A stretch of DNA of 64,000 nt from NCBI GenBank assembly GCA_028095005.1, contig CM051461.1, positions 65,591,840-65,655,839 on the forward strand. The letters are read 5' to 3'. The DNA is from Rhynchospora pubera (lineage: Eukaryota; Streptophyta; Magnoliopsida; Poales; Cyperaceae). Positions 11,421 through 22,960 of this stretch are shown one piece after another (positions within the stretch are counted from its first letter, which is position 1; the number at the start of each line of letters is the position of its first letter). A program made the translations under genes and the position numbers. The notes under the pieces were generated by a model, which worked only from the letters and a program-made list of their open reading frames with translations, was not told where the DNA came from and did not search any database.

Positions 11421-13609
11421 ATGATTTGAGGGGTATATCCCTGATTTTCCCTTGATAATATGTCAGAAGATATGATTGTATAACTTTGCAAACTCATATA
11501 ATTTGTATGTTTACGTTCACAAATTTGTCTTTTTGTCTTGGGAAAGTTTTACAAAGAGTTTGTATTTGTGTAATTTGGTCGTAATGACTATAATTTTTTT
11601 TTTTTGGAGATAATTTCTTTATGGGCCACAGCATTAAAAAAAATAAAGAGTAGGACTCAGCCGGCTGTTGGAATCTACCTTTCGAAAGCCGTACGATCAT
11701 GTAGCTTTCATGGAAAGAATACCAAAAGAGTAGGCCACAAGATAAACCAAGCCCAGCTAACTCTCTTTTTCTTCTTTTGCTTTTCTCGGTATTCTCGGTA
11801 CTTCGTGGAATCCTCTTGTTGTTATTTTATATTTTAATTATCTTGCCATCGTACTATCTCATAATTCTTAGATAAATATATTAACATTACTGTTAAGGTG
11901 TGATACTGAATGATCGCACCAGCCTAGAGGTTTCAAAACGGTCGCTACACGAAGAAAGAGGATGCTTCCATTACAATCATCATACAATATTAAATCAATA
12001 TAATGCTAGTGAGGATAAAATTTTAAAAAAAATTCGTTGTACGAGATTTTGATCGACTTGGTAGTTCTTTACTGAATCTTTTTCACCTTTTTTTGGGAAA
12101 AGCAAAAAACAATTTTTTAAATTATTATCAAGACAACTGCCATGTGAATTTCATGGAAGTTTCATAACAAATAAGTTCTATTTGCTCAATGTTTCGATGG
12201 ATGTAATAAAGCATGCAGGCTATAAGACAAAATAGAATGCGGTTCTCTTATGACTTTTTCCCCATTGACGAACAAACAGCTAGTTACGTAATTTATGGAT
12301 ATGTGTCAACAGTTATATAACGTCTTGCTCAAGGATTTCTATTGGCGCAAAACTCAACTCGTATTTGGATCCCAAATTGGCAAATTCCAATGCCCACAAA
12401 CCACCAACTCTCTTCCATCTACTAAAGTCCTTTATCTTCCAAAGCTAAATAAAAATTCCCATTGAAGACCAACTAGGTATTAACAAATTAATTATCCTTG
12501 GCCCCTTCCACATCACTAGCGTATTTTTATAATCCTTGTTGTATCAAAACTATCATGACCATAATCATTACAAACCTCAAAGACTTTGCGACACCCCACT
12601 ATAAGAAAGCCACGCATGCCCAACTTCAGCTCCAACACAAAAACAACTCCTAAGCTTCAAATAATGTCAGAGATAGGCTCATGCACTTCCCCACCAGAGG
12701 TCAGGTCCATGACACTGGTACGTTGGTGCAGCGGGAAAGACCGGCGGATGAAGTGGCAGGTACGTCGAAAACTTCAGAGGAAAAGAGTTCAGTTGATACG
12801 ACTTGGGAGTAGGCACCAGAGGCTGACACTACGTCGGCTGGTACGGTGGCCAGTCATGCAGTGGCGGGTGGTGGATCTAATTGCACCTCTTAAGAAAGCC
12901 TTGTTAGAGATTACTTGTGCACAGAGACAGCAACTGCCTACCTTCACTCTTGTTAACCATTTTCCTTTCCCTCTTGTATGATCATCATATGATCCAGTAT
13001 TTCTGGATGCGTTTTGTAAATTTGTTTTGTTACTATGCATCCTGTTTGATAAATAGGCAAAGTTGTCTGTTATTCGAATTCTTCTAATTTAAATACTATG
13101 TGGTTGGGGAGCTCAAGGACAGATGAGTAGGCCATTTTCCAAATAGAAGTTTCAGCATGCAGATATACGAATGAACACATACAATAAAACAAAAAGCCAA
13201 ATCATTACAATACCAGAAAATCATTGAGACGAAACCGTCATTTGATTTCAACACAAGATTTGAAACCAGAATTATGTACAATAAAATTCAATTGAACTGT
13301 ATAATACAAGAGTGTAATCCCTGCTGAATTGGCAAAGAAGCCCCCGTTAGAAATTGTTTTAACTCCACGAGTATATATAACTTTGCTCTATTATTAATTT
13401 AAAAATATGAATAAAAAAATAACAATTACCGTACAAAACTAGAGTGTACGACCTAGAACAACACCATCTGAAATAAAACTAAATTATATATTTTACCATA
13501 AGCTAAAAAAAAAAATCATCAACCAAACAACCTATTATTCCCAAAAGCCAGAAGAATTACCTTTTTCATCTTACAAGTAGTACAACACAATTGTGCTTTA
13601 CACAGAAAC
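11421..13609. other. intergenic, one possible gene relic
   Basis: 11421-12580 is AT-rich with nothing recognised. Around 12690-12900 the DNA is GC-richer. One plus frame reads an acidic Ser/Thr/Ala-rich stretch (such as AGTSKTSEEKSSVD) interrupted by a stop. Another frame is open for 131 codons but is Arg/Leu-rich, as expected from a shadow frame. It may be the tail of a dead gene; no family is recognisable. Confidence 0.25.
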
Positions 13610-16600
13610 CTAGATAAGGGGTTCAGAGAGTTCCATCTCATTTGAACTCTCTAGTGCCTCAGCCTGACCGCTGTATCGGACGAAATTCAAACCCAGCCAC
13701 TGCCAGGGCCAGCATGCATACCTAACACCACTTGGACCAGCCAACGAGCTGCCCTGGCCATCAGATTGCTCGACCTGGCGAGAAAGCTCCTCGAGTCTCT
13801 GCCGAAGACGTGTTGACCTGATGTCAGCCAGCTTCAGTGATTTCTCAGCCGCCTCTCGCGCAGCCATTGCAGCAGCTGCTGTTTCTTCTTTGAATTTGAG
13901 CTTGTTCTCTAGCTCCAGCATTGCTTGCTTTCTGTCTTCGAGTTCCTTCTGGAGAGCCAGTATCTGCAACAAGGCAACAATTTCTTAGCACGCACTAACA
14001 AGCGTGCCTGCAAAATATCAGTAAATTTGGGACTTTTGCAAATGACATCCATAATAATTTACTTTTGTTAATATCCTTTTTTTCTTCCAACGAAGTTGAT
14101 ATCTATTGACTGAAGAGAGCACAATTATCATTTCAGCATATATAACCCAAAATTAATAATTGCTATTGGCATACAAAATACAATGTTAATGTAACGGGCT
14201 GTCAAGGATAAGCTTTGCTTCCAACTATAGTGGCATATCCTTTCCTAATAAGCACCAATACAAGTAAATCCATACAGCGAGTAGATGATGGTTATGAACT
14301 TCATAAGAATACATACAAACAAATTAGGATAGCATTAGTCGTTGAAAGGTTTTAACAGCTCTATGTGATATGAAAAACAAAACGGCGATAACAATTGGCA
14401 ATTGCAAATAGAGTAATGTCAGAAGCTATTGGTAAATTCTGCAGGATATTCATTCAATACAAAAATGCTGATACAATGTTCCTTATGTATGATGGGAAAC
14501 ATATACTAGGTTTCCTGTACCTGACTCTGAAATTCCTTCTCAACAGCTCCTCCAGCAGCAGCTTCTTCCTCAGCTGCAGCTTTCCATCTCAAAATCTCCT
14601 CTTCAGCTGCTGTTATATCCATCATGAGACCTTCAACCTTTACAATTTCGGCAAACAGTATTAGTTAAAACTTCAATTTTACCAAAGAGTATCAAGCCAA
14701 AATTTATAATTACAGGACTACTGCAAGCAACCACATACTTATTATGTGACAGATCCAAAAGGAGAAAGAAAGTAAGAACATAATACGACCGTGGCTATAA
14801 TGTTTCCCATTTTACCCCTTGTTTCATGTGTTTAACTGCATAGTAGAGGCTTAGTCTGCCCTAATTATAAAAAAATATAGCTTGACCTCAGCAATAAAAA
14901 AGAAATATTTATAATAATAAGTAAATAAATGAATAAAAAAAAATCAATTGAAGTGCTCTGGGTTCTGGTATTAAACTTTTCAATAGTAATTTTCTATTGG
15001 AAATAAATAAATAAATGAATAAAAGAATCAATTGAAGTGCTCTGGGTTCTGATATTAAACTTTTCAATAGTAATTTTCTATTGGTTGGAGAAAAAGAGTA
15101 CGTGATCTGCAAAACAGCAAATAAAAATAGGCTAAAAATGGTGAAAGAATATTACACTTTCATTAGCAGTGCGCTCTTTCACCTCTAGATCCTTTATTTG
15201 TAGCTTTTGCTGGTTGATTTCCTTTGTTTGTGCATCAAGACGGGCTTTAAGAAGACTAGACTCTGCCCTTTAGTGAAATTATACCAATGCACAGAAAAAA
15301 CATGTCAGTGTGATTCTACTCTTTCTCATGTTTAATTGAGGTTTCAATAACTTACACATAAGGTTGGGACCTAGAAAAAAGAAATAGGTTTCAAGTCTTA
15401 GTATGAACCAGGGTTACACACTTTAGCATTCTACTAGCATGATAAAAAATTACATTAATTCATTAAAATGGGGCAGAAGAGAGACATTAATGCATTTCTG
15501 CCTACCCAAATGAAGTGACGACAAGTCTATGTGGGTAATGTTTGTCCCTGACAAACTTCAAACCAAATTAAATAAATGAAAGAAAAGATAACATTACAAT
15601 GATGATTGGCTAAGACTTGAGCATAGAGTTTTCACAACGTAATTTATGAAAGAACTAATTGGAATTTGGACGAGTATCCAATGGTGTATATGCTCAAAAT
15701 ATAATTTATCTTTCATAACGCCTATAACAAATCAAAAATTTGTGATTAAATCTATCAATGTACCTTAAGGCTTCAACCAAATGTTGTAGCTTTATAATCT
15801 TAATTTGAGACTCCTTGACTGTGTTTCCTAGTGCACCAGCCTGTGAAAGGGTTTATCAAAGTGACTGATAAATAATAGTATGGTGAAATTGTACAATTCA
15901 TGATTCAATTCATCTACTAATGAAGTAAACTTGCAGTGATAATCTAATCTCAGAGAAAATCTAATCTCAACATGTCAATCAGTAATTATCAACTATATTC
16001 CTACTGTTCATGATTCTTTTCTGGAAGTTCAAAGTTTCTCGTAGTACGTGGTTGCAGCATATCAAGTTAATTTAATTAGTTAATTCATCGTCAAAATTTT
16101 ACTGCATATGAAAAACCTATTCACAGACTCCTCATTAAAATTACTACGCAGTTGAAATTTAAAAACTAACATCAGATAACATTACTACAACTTACCAATG
16201 TATAAACTTCATCATCATGTGCTTCTCCTAAACTTGACCTGTCTTTCCCATCCAACTTCAAGTCAATCCCAGCCTCTCTCAGGCCTTCCTCAGCCACTTG
16301 CAACACCTCACTTTTATTGGACGAGAGCACACTCCTTAAAAGTGTACCTATATGTTTTTTCTCTTCAATCAGCGCATCAACCTTTTCGTGGAGAGATTTC
16401 ACCTCTCCATTTGTCTTGTCCATTTTGTGTAGAAGTTTCTCCTTAGCAACACCAGCTAACTCAACTACTGACTTTAGTCCATCCAGCAAAACCTTCAGAT
16501 TCTCATCGGAATCAACTTCATTTGACATGAAGACTGAACTAGTGGGCTCAGCGTCATCTGATTTTCCATCTAAAGAAACTACTTTATCAATGTCGTGAAT

Positions 16601-17401
16601 TTGCTCGTGCAATTTTGAGAGAAAATTGAGCTGTTCAAGAAAAAGGGGCCTTTGTGAATCCAATTTGGCCTCCAAAGCCCTTGCCTTGTTATCAGCTTCA
16701 TCTCTGAACCGTCTCAAATCAGAAAGTTCTGCCTCCATTTGAGCAACCGATCCAGTGAGCTTCTCAATATCAGATTCCTTGTGAGATAGGTCTTCGCGCA
16801 GAGCAGAGATCTTAGCCTCGAGCTGAGAGACCTCGATGGCAATCTCGTAGTTGCGGTGCTCCATGGTCTCTGTGGCCTGATCCCTGGATTTGGATGCCAA
16901 GTCGACCTGGCGAAGAAGCTCCTCGACAATGTCATTGGAGCGTTTGATAACTCCGTAGGCGAGGGCAGGGAGGCCGGTGTACTTGTGAGTGGTAGGCAAT
17001 CCATCAGGGAAGGTTGTGTAAGCGGAGATCTTACCGGAGATCTTTTCCATGCCGGATGTGAGCATCTGAGTGAGAGTGGCGATCTCGGAGTGGAGAGAGT
17101 GGAGCTGACGGGAGAGGTCGTCCCTCTGAGAAGCAGCGTCGGACTGGGAGCGGAGGGCGTCGTCGCGCTTCTTGATGACATCCTGGGCGAAGGCCTTGAG
17201 GCGGGTGAGACGCGACTCGGAGTCTTTGAGGGCCTTGTCGGAGGCATCGCGAGCGCGGCGCGCATCTTCGAGCTGAGCGAGGAGGAGGAGGTTTTGTTGG
17301 TCGGAGTGGTTAGAGATGGAAGGGGAAGAGTCGGCAGCGACGGAGGCGGCATCATCGTCGTCGACATCGCTGAGGACGGTGGAGGAGTCGTCGTCGGCCA
17401 T
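13610..17401 (-). CDS. plant coiled-coil protein, 621 residues (At1g24560-like, function unknown)
   Basis: Five exons join in frame: 17401-16196, 15840-15764, 15267-15156, 14637-14521 and 13963-13610. All introns are GT-AG with consistent phases. The N-terminus is acidic (MADDDSSTVLSDVDDDD). It is followed by heptad-rich coiled coil from about 38 onward, broken near 120-150 by a conserved-looking segment (GMEKISGKIS, KYTGLPALAYGVIKRSN). Exon 4 has an alanine/glutamate helix. The last exon contains KFKEETAAAAMAAREAAEKS, then a tryptophan-rich YACWPWQWLG patch and a C-terminal MELSEPL tail. This order matches a plant family I remember as uncharacterised coiled-coil (sometimes labelled paramyosin-like). 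The WPWQWLG patch may contact membrane or a partner (inference). No lesions are present. Reverse-strand frames across exon 1 are shadows. Confidence 0.93.
14917..15084. repeat. 84-bp tandem duplication in an intron
   Basis: Two near-identical units of about 84 bases (containing AAGTGCTCTGGGTTCTG and TTTTCAATAGTAATTTTC) are adjacent within the intron between exons 3 and 4 of the coiled-coil gene. It has no splice consequence that can be seen. Confidence 0.85.
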
Positions 17402-17901
17402 GAAGAATTGAGGGATGATGGAATTGATGGGTCGCCCGGTGGCTCGTCGATGTCTGACCGTTTGTTACGTTTTTCTTTGCTTTTTTCTGAAATCAAAATC
17501 AAAATAAAATAAAATAAAAAGAAGGAAGAGGAGAACACAGGGAGGAGTCGGCGAGTGAGTCGACTCGAATCGGGTGCGGGTCTCAGCTTGCTTGCTTAGT
17601 TAAGTAAGAGTGGGACCCTGGGAACAGAACAGAGCATTAAGAGGGGAATTGCTTCATTCACTTCCCAAATTTAGAGATCCACTCCTCTTGAACGAAAATA
17701 TCTTTATTATTTTTAAATATTTTCAAACTGAGATGAATTGAAGAATGTAAATTGAAGGAGTGAGGAGGGTATTTTTGTCCAAGTAGGAGTGAATCTCAAA
17801 GTTTGAGGGGTGTATGAAGCAATTCCCCATTAAGAGTTGGAAAAACTATCTTTAGAATGATCATTATTGGAAAAACTCTTAAGTCTTCATATTTCTAATT
17901 T
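17402..17901 (-). promoter_or_regulatory. 5' leader and promoter of the coiled-coil gene
   Basis: GC-rich leader sequence directly upstream of the ATG at 17401 extends to about 17640. It is followed by AT-rich DNA containing a repeated-looking phrase about 'GAGGGGTGTATGAAGCAATTC' length, with no further gene. No clear TATA box was assigned. Confidence 0.35.
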
Positions 17902-18296
17902 GAGAAATGTTAGTGTCCAATATATATGACAGATGGATCCGTCTAATATGATCGTTTTTACGTTTTTAAATTTTAAATGATCGATCCAAACCGTTCAATA
18001 TATTTTCCATATTGAAAACTTATAAAAAATCAATTTTTACATTCTTTTCGGAATTTTTACTATTTTCTTTATATTTTTTAAAATTCATGATATGAATATT
18101 ATGGGTCGTCCAATAACAAAGATTTTTTAAAATAAAAAAAAATTTAGAAAAAATGTAAAAAAATTGATTTCTTATAAATTTTCAATATGAAAAATATATT
18201 GAACGGTTCGGATCGATCATTTGAAATTTAAAAACATAAAATCGATCGTATTGGACGAAATTCATCCGTCCAATATATTGGACTCTAGCGTTTCTC
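17902..18296. mobile_element. foldback MITE, about 395 bp
   Basis: GAGAAATGTTAGTGTCCAAT at the left pairs with the reverse of the right end (GGACTCTAGCGTTTCTC). The inner arms GATCGATCCAAACCG / CGGTTCGGATCGATC and TTTTCCATATTG / CAATATGAAAAA also pair. Non-coding. The centre resembles that of the 508-870 element. It lies just upstream of the diphosphatase pseudogene leader. Confidence 0.8.
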
Positions 18297-18793
18297 TTCT
18301 GATTTAGTTTCACAATAAACGAATTGTACATATTTCCAATTAGAGAGAGAATTTGAGAGATCCCGCTGAATATCCATCCATCCTCCCTCCTGTTTCGTAA
18401 TCGTTTGCTCCACCGTCCGCCCGACCCCGCGACCCGTCTCCGTCTCTCTCTTCCCTCCTACGATTTCGCTCCGCCTCTTTCGTCACGACGCAATCCATTC
18501 CATTCCGCTTCCATTCCTTATTGATTGAACCTCCTCCTCTTCTCTTATTTCTTATTGCTTGGTACGTCTATTCTCATCTCTTCCTTCTATTTTCTTTTAC
18601 TTTTACAAATTTGGGCACTACTATTACATTACATATTTACATTACACCATGATCGATACCATAGTTTTCCTCCTCTCTATTTTGCTCATATTCTGTTAAT
18701 CTTAATCTCACTCTCTTTCAACAATTTACCAGATCAAAGCTTCACTCTTTCCGCTATTTCTGAGTACCAACAAAGAAAATTAATTGATCCAAA
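18297..18793 (+). promoter_or_regulatory. native leader of diphosphatase copy 1, with 5' UTR intron
   Basis: CT-rich, GC-rich leader (18350-18520) leads into a donor at CTTGG|TACGTC (near 18560) and an acceptor TTTACCAG near 18732. From about 18498 onward this sequence is nearly identical to 37457 onward. Upstream of 18498 the two copies are unrelated. Confidence 0.5.
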
Positions 18794-20731
18794 ATGGCAT
18801 TGCCCAATGGATCGTCTACATCTCATTCTACCACACGGACTCGGACACTTCTATTCTCTTTCGTTGTCATTGCCGACGTACAGTATGCAGACATACCCGA
18901 CGACCGCTCTTCCTTGGTGTACCTAGATACTACCGCCACAGCATCCAGGTTCTCCAACGAGCCGTCACTTATTGGAACCATCGCAAGAACATTAAATTCT
19001 CTATCAATTTTGGGGACATTGTTGATGGCTTCTGCCAGAAACCTGACTCAATCACAGCCGTTCAAAAAGTTCTGAACGAATTTGACAAATTTGATGGCCC
19101 AGTTTCACATGATAGGCAACCACTGTCTCTACAACCTTCCCCGGACCAAATTGATCCCCCTTTTGAAAATCCCTTCAGAGAACCTGCATGTGTATGACGA
19201 ATTCTCGCCATGTCCTGAGTACCACTTCATTGTCTTGGATGCCTACGACTTCAGTGCATTAGGTTGGCCAGGGGACCACAAGGTCGCACTGGAAGCAAAT
19301 CAGTTTTTGAGGGAGAAAAACCCAAACTCCGACAAGAACAGCCCCAACGGCTTGATTGGTGTCGAGAGGAGGTTTGTGTTGTTTAATGGAGCTGTCGCGA
19401 AGGAACAGCTTAGCTGGCTGGAGGGGACTTTGCAGGATTGTGATCAGAGGAATCAAAATGTTGTTGTGTGTTCGCACCTGCCGCTGGATCCCAGAGCTGC
19501 TGCACCAGAGGCATTGCTATGGAACTATGACGAGATATGTGATGATTACTTTTTGGTAAACTTTTATGGTAATTTAGGGGTAGTTTGGCAACATCAAAGT
19601 TTAATGGGATCAAGGGTTAAAAGTTAGCATTTTGGGATTAGTGTTTGAGGTTAAAGTTAATAATAAAAATTAGTACTAACTTAAAGTTAGTAATTGTTGT
19701 TTGGCATGATAGGTTAAAAGTTAGTGATCAAAGTAAATGCATTCAATTATAACATTCATTTTAATCTAGACATTATAGAATTAAAAAAAAAAATCTTGAT
19801 ATTTTCAAAATTTGAAACTTTGAAAAATTAAAATTTGAAATTTTGAAATTTGAAATTTAAAATTTTGAAATTTAAAATTTGAAATTTGAAATTTTGAAAT
19901 TTGAAATTTTGAAATCTTGAAATTTGAAATTTGAAATTTTGAAATATTAAATTTTAAATTTTAAAAGTTTCTTCTCAAGGTTTTTCTCTTCATATACGAT
20001 ATAAAAAAAAAATTGGTATTTGAGAAAAACTTATATATATGGCCAAGTTAGGAAGGTAGTGCTAATCCTGTTGACCCCAAAGTTGTTTGGCGATGCAAGA
20101 CATGTAGGTTAGCTCGTTGACCCAAAAATCAAGTTAAACTTGGCACTATCAAACGAGCCCTTAGCAAGTAACAGATGATCCAATTCTTAAGCCAATTAAT
20201 AGTCAAAACTAATGACTCCTAGGTAGTACTAGCAAGTGCCTTATAGTTCAAATCTGTCATATGCATACTTAGTACAGTATCTAATAGTCAAAACCCCATG
20301 TACATTTCATTTTTTGTTTTTATTTCCATAATTTAAAATCTCAATATAGAGATTGGGAAGCATACACGTGAGTAAGCTTGGGAACTTACCCGTAAGCTTA
20401 TGTGACAGTCTAACTAATGACTCCTAGGTAGCCTCTGCCTAGCTTATCAAAAAAAAAAAAAAAAAAGACAGTCTAACTAATGAAAAATCATTTGACAGGT
20501 TACGAAAATAATACACAAATTCAAGTGTGTGAAGGCATGTTTTTCGGGTCACGACCACAAAGGTGGATACTGTGTTGAACTGTTGATGCACATGGGATCC
20601 ACCACCGTTGCCTTGAGGCTGCTCTTGAATGCCCTCCCGGAACAGACGTATATGGCTATGTCGATGTTTATTGCGACAGGCTGTCTCTTGTTGGGTCTAA
20701 TCAGATGGCATCCACTGAGATGATCTTTTAG
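18794..20731 (+). pseudogene. broken copy of Mn-dependent ADP-ribose/CDP-alcohol diphosphatase
   Basis: The sequence is nearly identical to the intact gene at 37752-39065. Exon 1 is 18794-19534 and exon 2 is 20499-20731. Four lesions show against the intact copy: a 1-nt deletion near 18911 (CTCTTCC for CTCTTTCC); a 2-nt deletion near 19108 (CAGTTTCACATG for CAGTTTATCACATG) that restores frame after about 65 shifted codons; a splice-donor change at 19535 (GAG|AT for GAG|GT); and a 7-nt insertion near 20580 in exon 2, after GGYCV, which shifts the C-terminus. A 584-bp MITE sits in the intron. Motifs ADVQYAD, GNHCLYN and SHLPLDP survive in separate frames. Product, if any, would be non-functional. 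Confidence 0.9.
19577..20160. mobile_element. Tourist/PIF-like MITE, 584 bp, in the pseudogene intron
   Basis: The intact paralogue reads AATTTAGCAAG at the same site. Here TTA, then GGGGTAGTTTGGC ... CAAACGAGCCC, then TTAGCAAG is found, so TTA is the target duplication (19574-19576 and 20161-20163). The ends are short imperfect TIRs (GGGG/GGGC followed by GTTTG). The interior has a GAAATTTGAAATTTT-type simple repeat near 19800-19960 and no coding capacity. Confidence 0.88.
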
Positions 20732-21085
20732 AGTTATACAGTATACTCTCAGGATAGTTTGCTATTTTGGAAAACAAATGCGTTTTATTATTTTGAAATG
20801 TCTGCATCTTTTTGAAAAAGAGTGCTTGTATTCACCATTTTTCTATAGAAACTAGTTATGCTCTTATTTATATCTTTGCTTATTCAGAGTTATATGCGTT
20901 TGGATAATTAACTCATTTTGATAAAGCTGTTTGATTGATCCACTCAATAATCCTGCCAAATCATCTTTTCCTTCACATGCCTAGCTGGTACGTAAGATAC
21001 ACGGATGACAACACCACAATTAGTATAGAGAATCCATATTCATAAGCTATTGCGGGCAGAGGAATATCAGCAGCATATGCTCGTA

Positions 21086-22418
21086 TGAGTATCCTCTGGA
21101 TTTCTTTAAGAAGTCCTGAACTTCTTTTAATCTGACGGTCTAATTTACTCGGTCTGATTTGTAGGAACCGCACGAATTTCAACAGACCAGATATTAATTA
21201 CGGCACATCCAGTGACGAAGCTAGAATTGGGGTCATACTACAGTGGACACTAAAATTTTTACAAAATTTTGAACGGTAAATCACAGCCGTATAAAATTGG
21301 AAGGGTAAAATCGGTATATCCCATCTCTCCGTCTATGTTCCGTCTGTCCGTTAAACACTAAAAAAAAATGAAAAGATGTATCGAAGAAGATCGAAACCAA
21401 AATCTCTTTCCAAAAATAAAAATCATAATCTTTCTCCTCCCGTCTCTCCTTCCGAACAAAATCTGAAAAACCTGAAGGCACCTGCTTCTCTCTTCATCCT
21501 CGCCGCCTTCTCCATCGACTCGTCCTTCCCTTCCCCTCGCAACCTGCTTCTCTCTTCCTTCTCGCCGCCTGCTCTTTCGACTCGTCCTTCTCTTCCGTTC
21601 ACCACCTGCTCCTCTCTTCCTCCTTGAGGTAATCCAAATTTTTCGAGTTTTTTTTATTAGCGATTTTCACTTGTTTCCCATTAAAGCCACTTGATTTTCA
21701 CTGGTTTCCGATTTCAACTGCTCCTCTCTCCCTTGACTTTCTGCTACTTGATTTTTTGCTACTTCGATTTAAACAAATAGGTCTGAGAAGGCTAAGCAGG
21801 TCGTTCCTGTTGAGTTTGCTACTTCGATTTAAAGACACTTGTTTTTCATTAATTTCCGATTTCAACTGCTCCTCTCTTCCTTGTTATGTTTAGTTTCATT
21901 CCCAATTACAATCCAGATAAAAACAAATTTGAATTTGTGGTTTTCTTTTATGTCAGCTTACTGCCTTAAACTTAGGGTCGGACTAGTAGAACTAAGCCAA
22001 ATTAGATTTGCCAGCTAGCCTAAGTGCAACAGCAAATATTCTGGAGGGAATGTTAATGCTTTACAAAAGGCAAAGCAAATGGAGTAGATGTACCAGTGGC
22101 TTAAGTTGCCTTTTTTTAATAGACTAAGGTCTCGTTGGCTGACTTCCTCTTGCTTTCTTATACAATTGATTTTGAATGAGGCGAAAAGCTTTAAGCAGAT
22201 GTGTGCTGGAGAAAGCACTTCCAATTTCAACATTTAGTTTCATCCCTTCCTCGAGAACAATTTTGAACAAAGGTAGGTTTCTTTTCGCAAGATAAGTTGG
22301 TACAGTAATATAGGCAAGACACATTCGTCCTATTTTACTAGCAATGTAGCATGAGTTTTTTCACCAGGCTGCATGAATGCAAATAAATTGACATGATATA
22401 AATACGCTAAAGATATAC
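21086..22418 (+). other. intergenic and possible 5' leader of the FAR1-domain gene
   Basis: At 21090 a TATCCTCTGG motif like the ends of the 34.8-kb and 39.5-kb elements appears. 21320-21640 is CT-rich with two imperfect copies of a CCTGCTTCTCTCTTC unit. 21660-21890 repeats GATTTCAACTGCTCCTCTC twice. Such sequence fits a plant 5' UTR, but no exon chain to the FAR1 exon can be proved. A minus frame at 22124-22324 is open but unrecognised. Confidence 0.3.
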
Positions 22419-22517
22419 CTTCTGAATGATATCAGCACCGAGGCGCTCATCAGGGTCCTCAATCTTCTCCTTAATTGCTAGTACCAAAGTTGAAAGGTGA
22501 ACATATGCAGCACCACC
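22419..22517 (-). pseudogene. orphan exon of plastid chaperonin Cpn60-alpha
   Basis: The minus strand encodes 33 uninterrupted residues, GGAAYVHLSTL through DERLGADIIQK. This matches the segment after the GGG of the plastid Cpn60 alpha subunit and is followed by a proper donor (AAG|GTATAT). The flanking Cpn60 exons (ALVAPASLIAHNAG would be next) are not found nearby. It is therefore an isolated captured or left-over exon. The intron piece after it (GACATGATATAAATACGC) has a near copy at about 31775. Confidence 0.75.
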
Positions 22518-22960
22518 TTAGCAATTTCACTTTTTGATTTACTGGTTTCATGCAAACGTATTACTGTGTCTCTATTAAAACTTGTTGACTTTATAACTTG
22601 CATGAAAACGTATTATTGTGTCTATGTTGAAAACGTATTTTTAATCCCCACCAGATACATTTTCATGAAACCGGTATTACTGTGTCTCTGTTGACTTACG
22701 TTATTTTGTTCTAATGTAAGTTTTTGCTTATCAGTGTTAAATATATTAACTATGGTATATTAAGGAAATTATATGGTATCTTCTCTGTAAGTACAATGGA
22801 TACATGCCAGTAAACTCTGTAGTGCTACCTTTGTCACTGTTTCACTAATTTGATGAAGTCATGACAATAGTGAGTGATTAGGTTTGTTTACATTGTGTCT
22901 AGGAAAGAGGTACCAACAAGTACACCACTTCTGTATCAGAAAAAATCACAGGATAAACTC

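Noticed and set aside
12586..12981. 131-codon plus frame as a gene
   Set aside because: Arg/Leu-rich without any motif; a neighbouring frame looks more protein-like but contains a stop, so only a relic can be suggested.
16714..17538. Long Ser/Pro-rich minus frame and a 218-codon plus frame overlapping exon 1 of the coiled-coil gene
   Set aside because: Both are alternate-frame shadows of the strongly biased, clearly coding exon 1.
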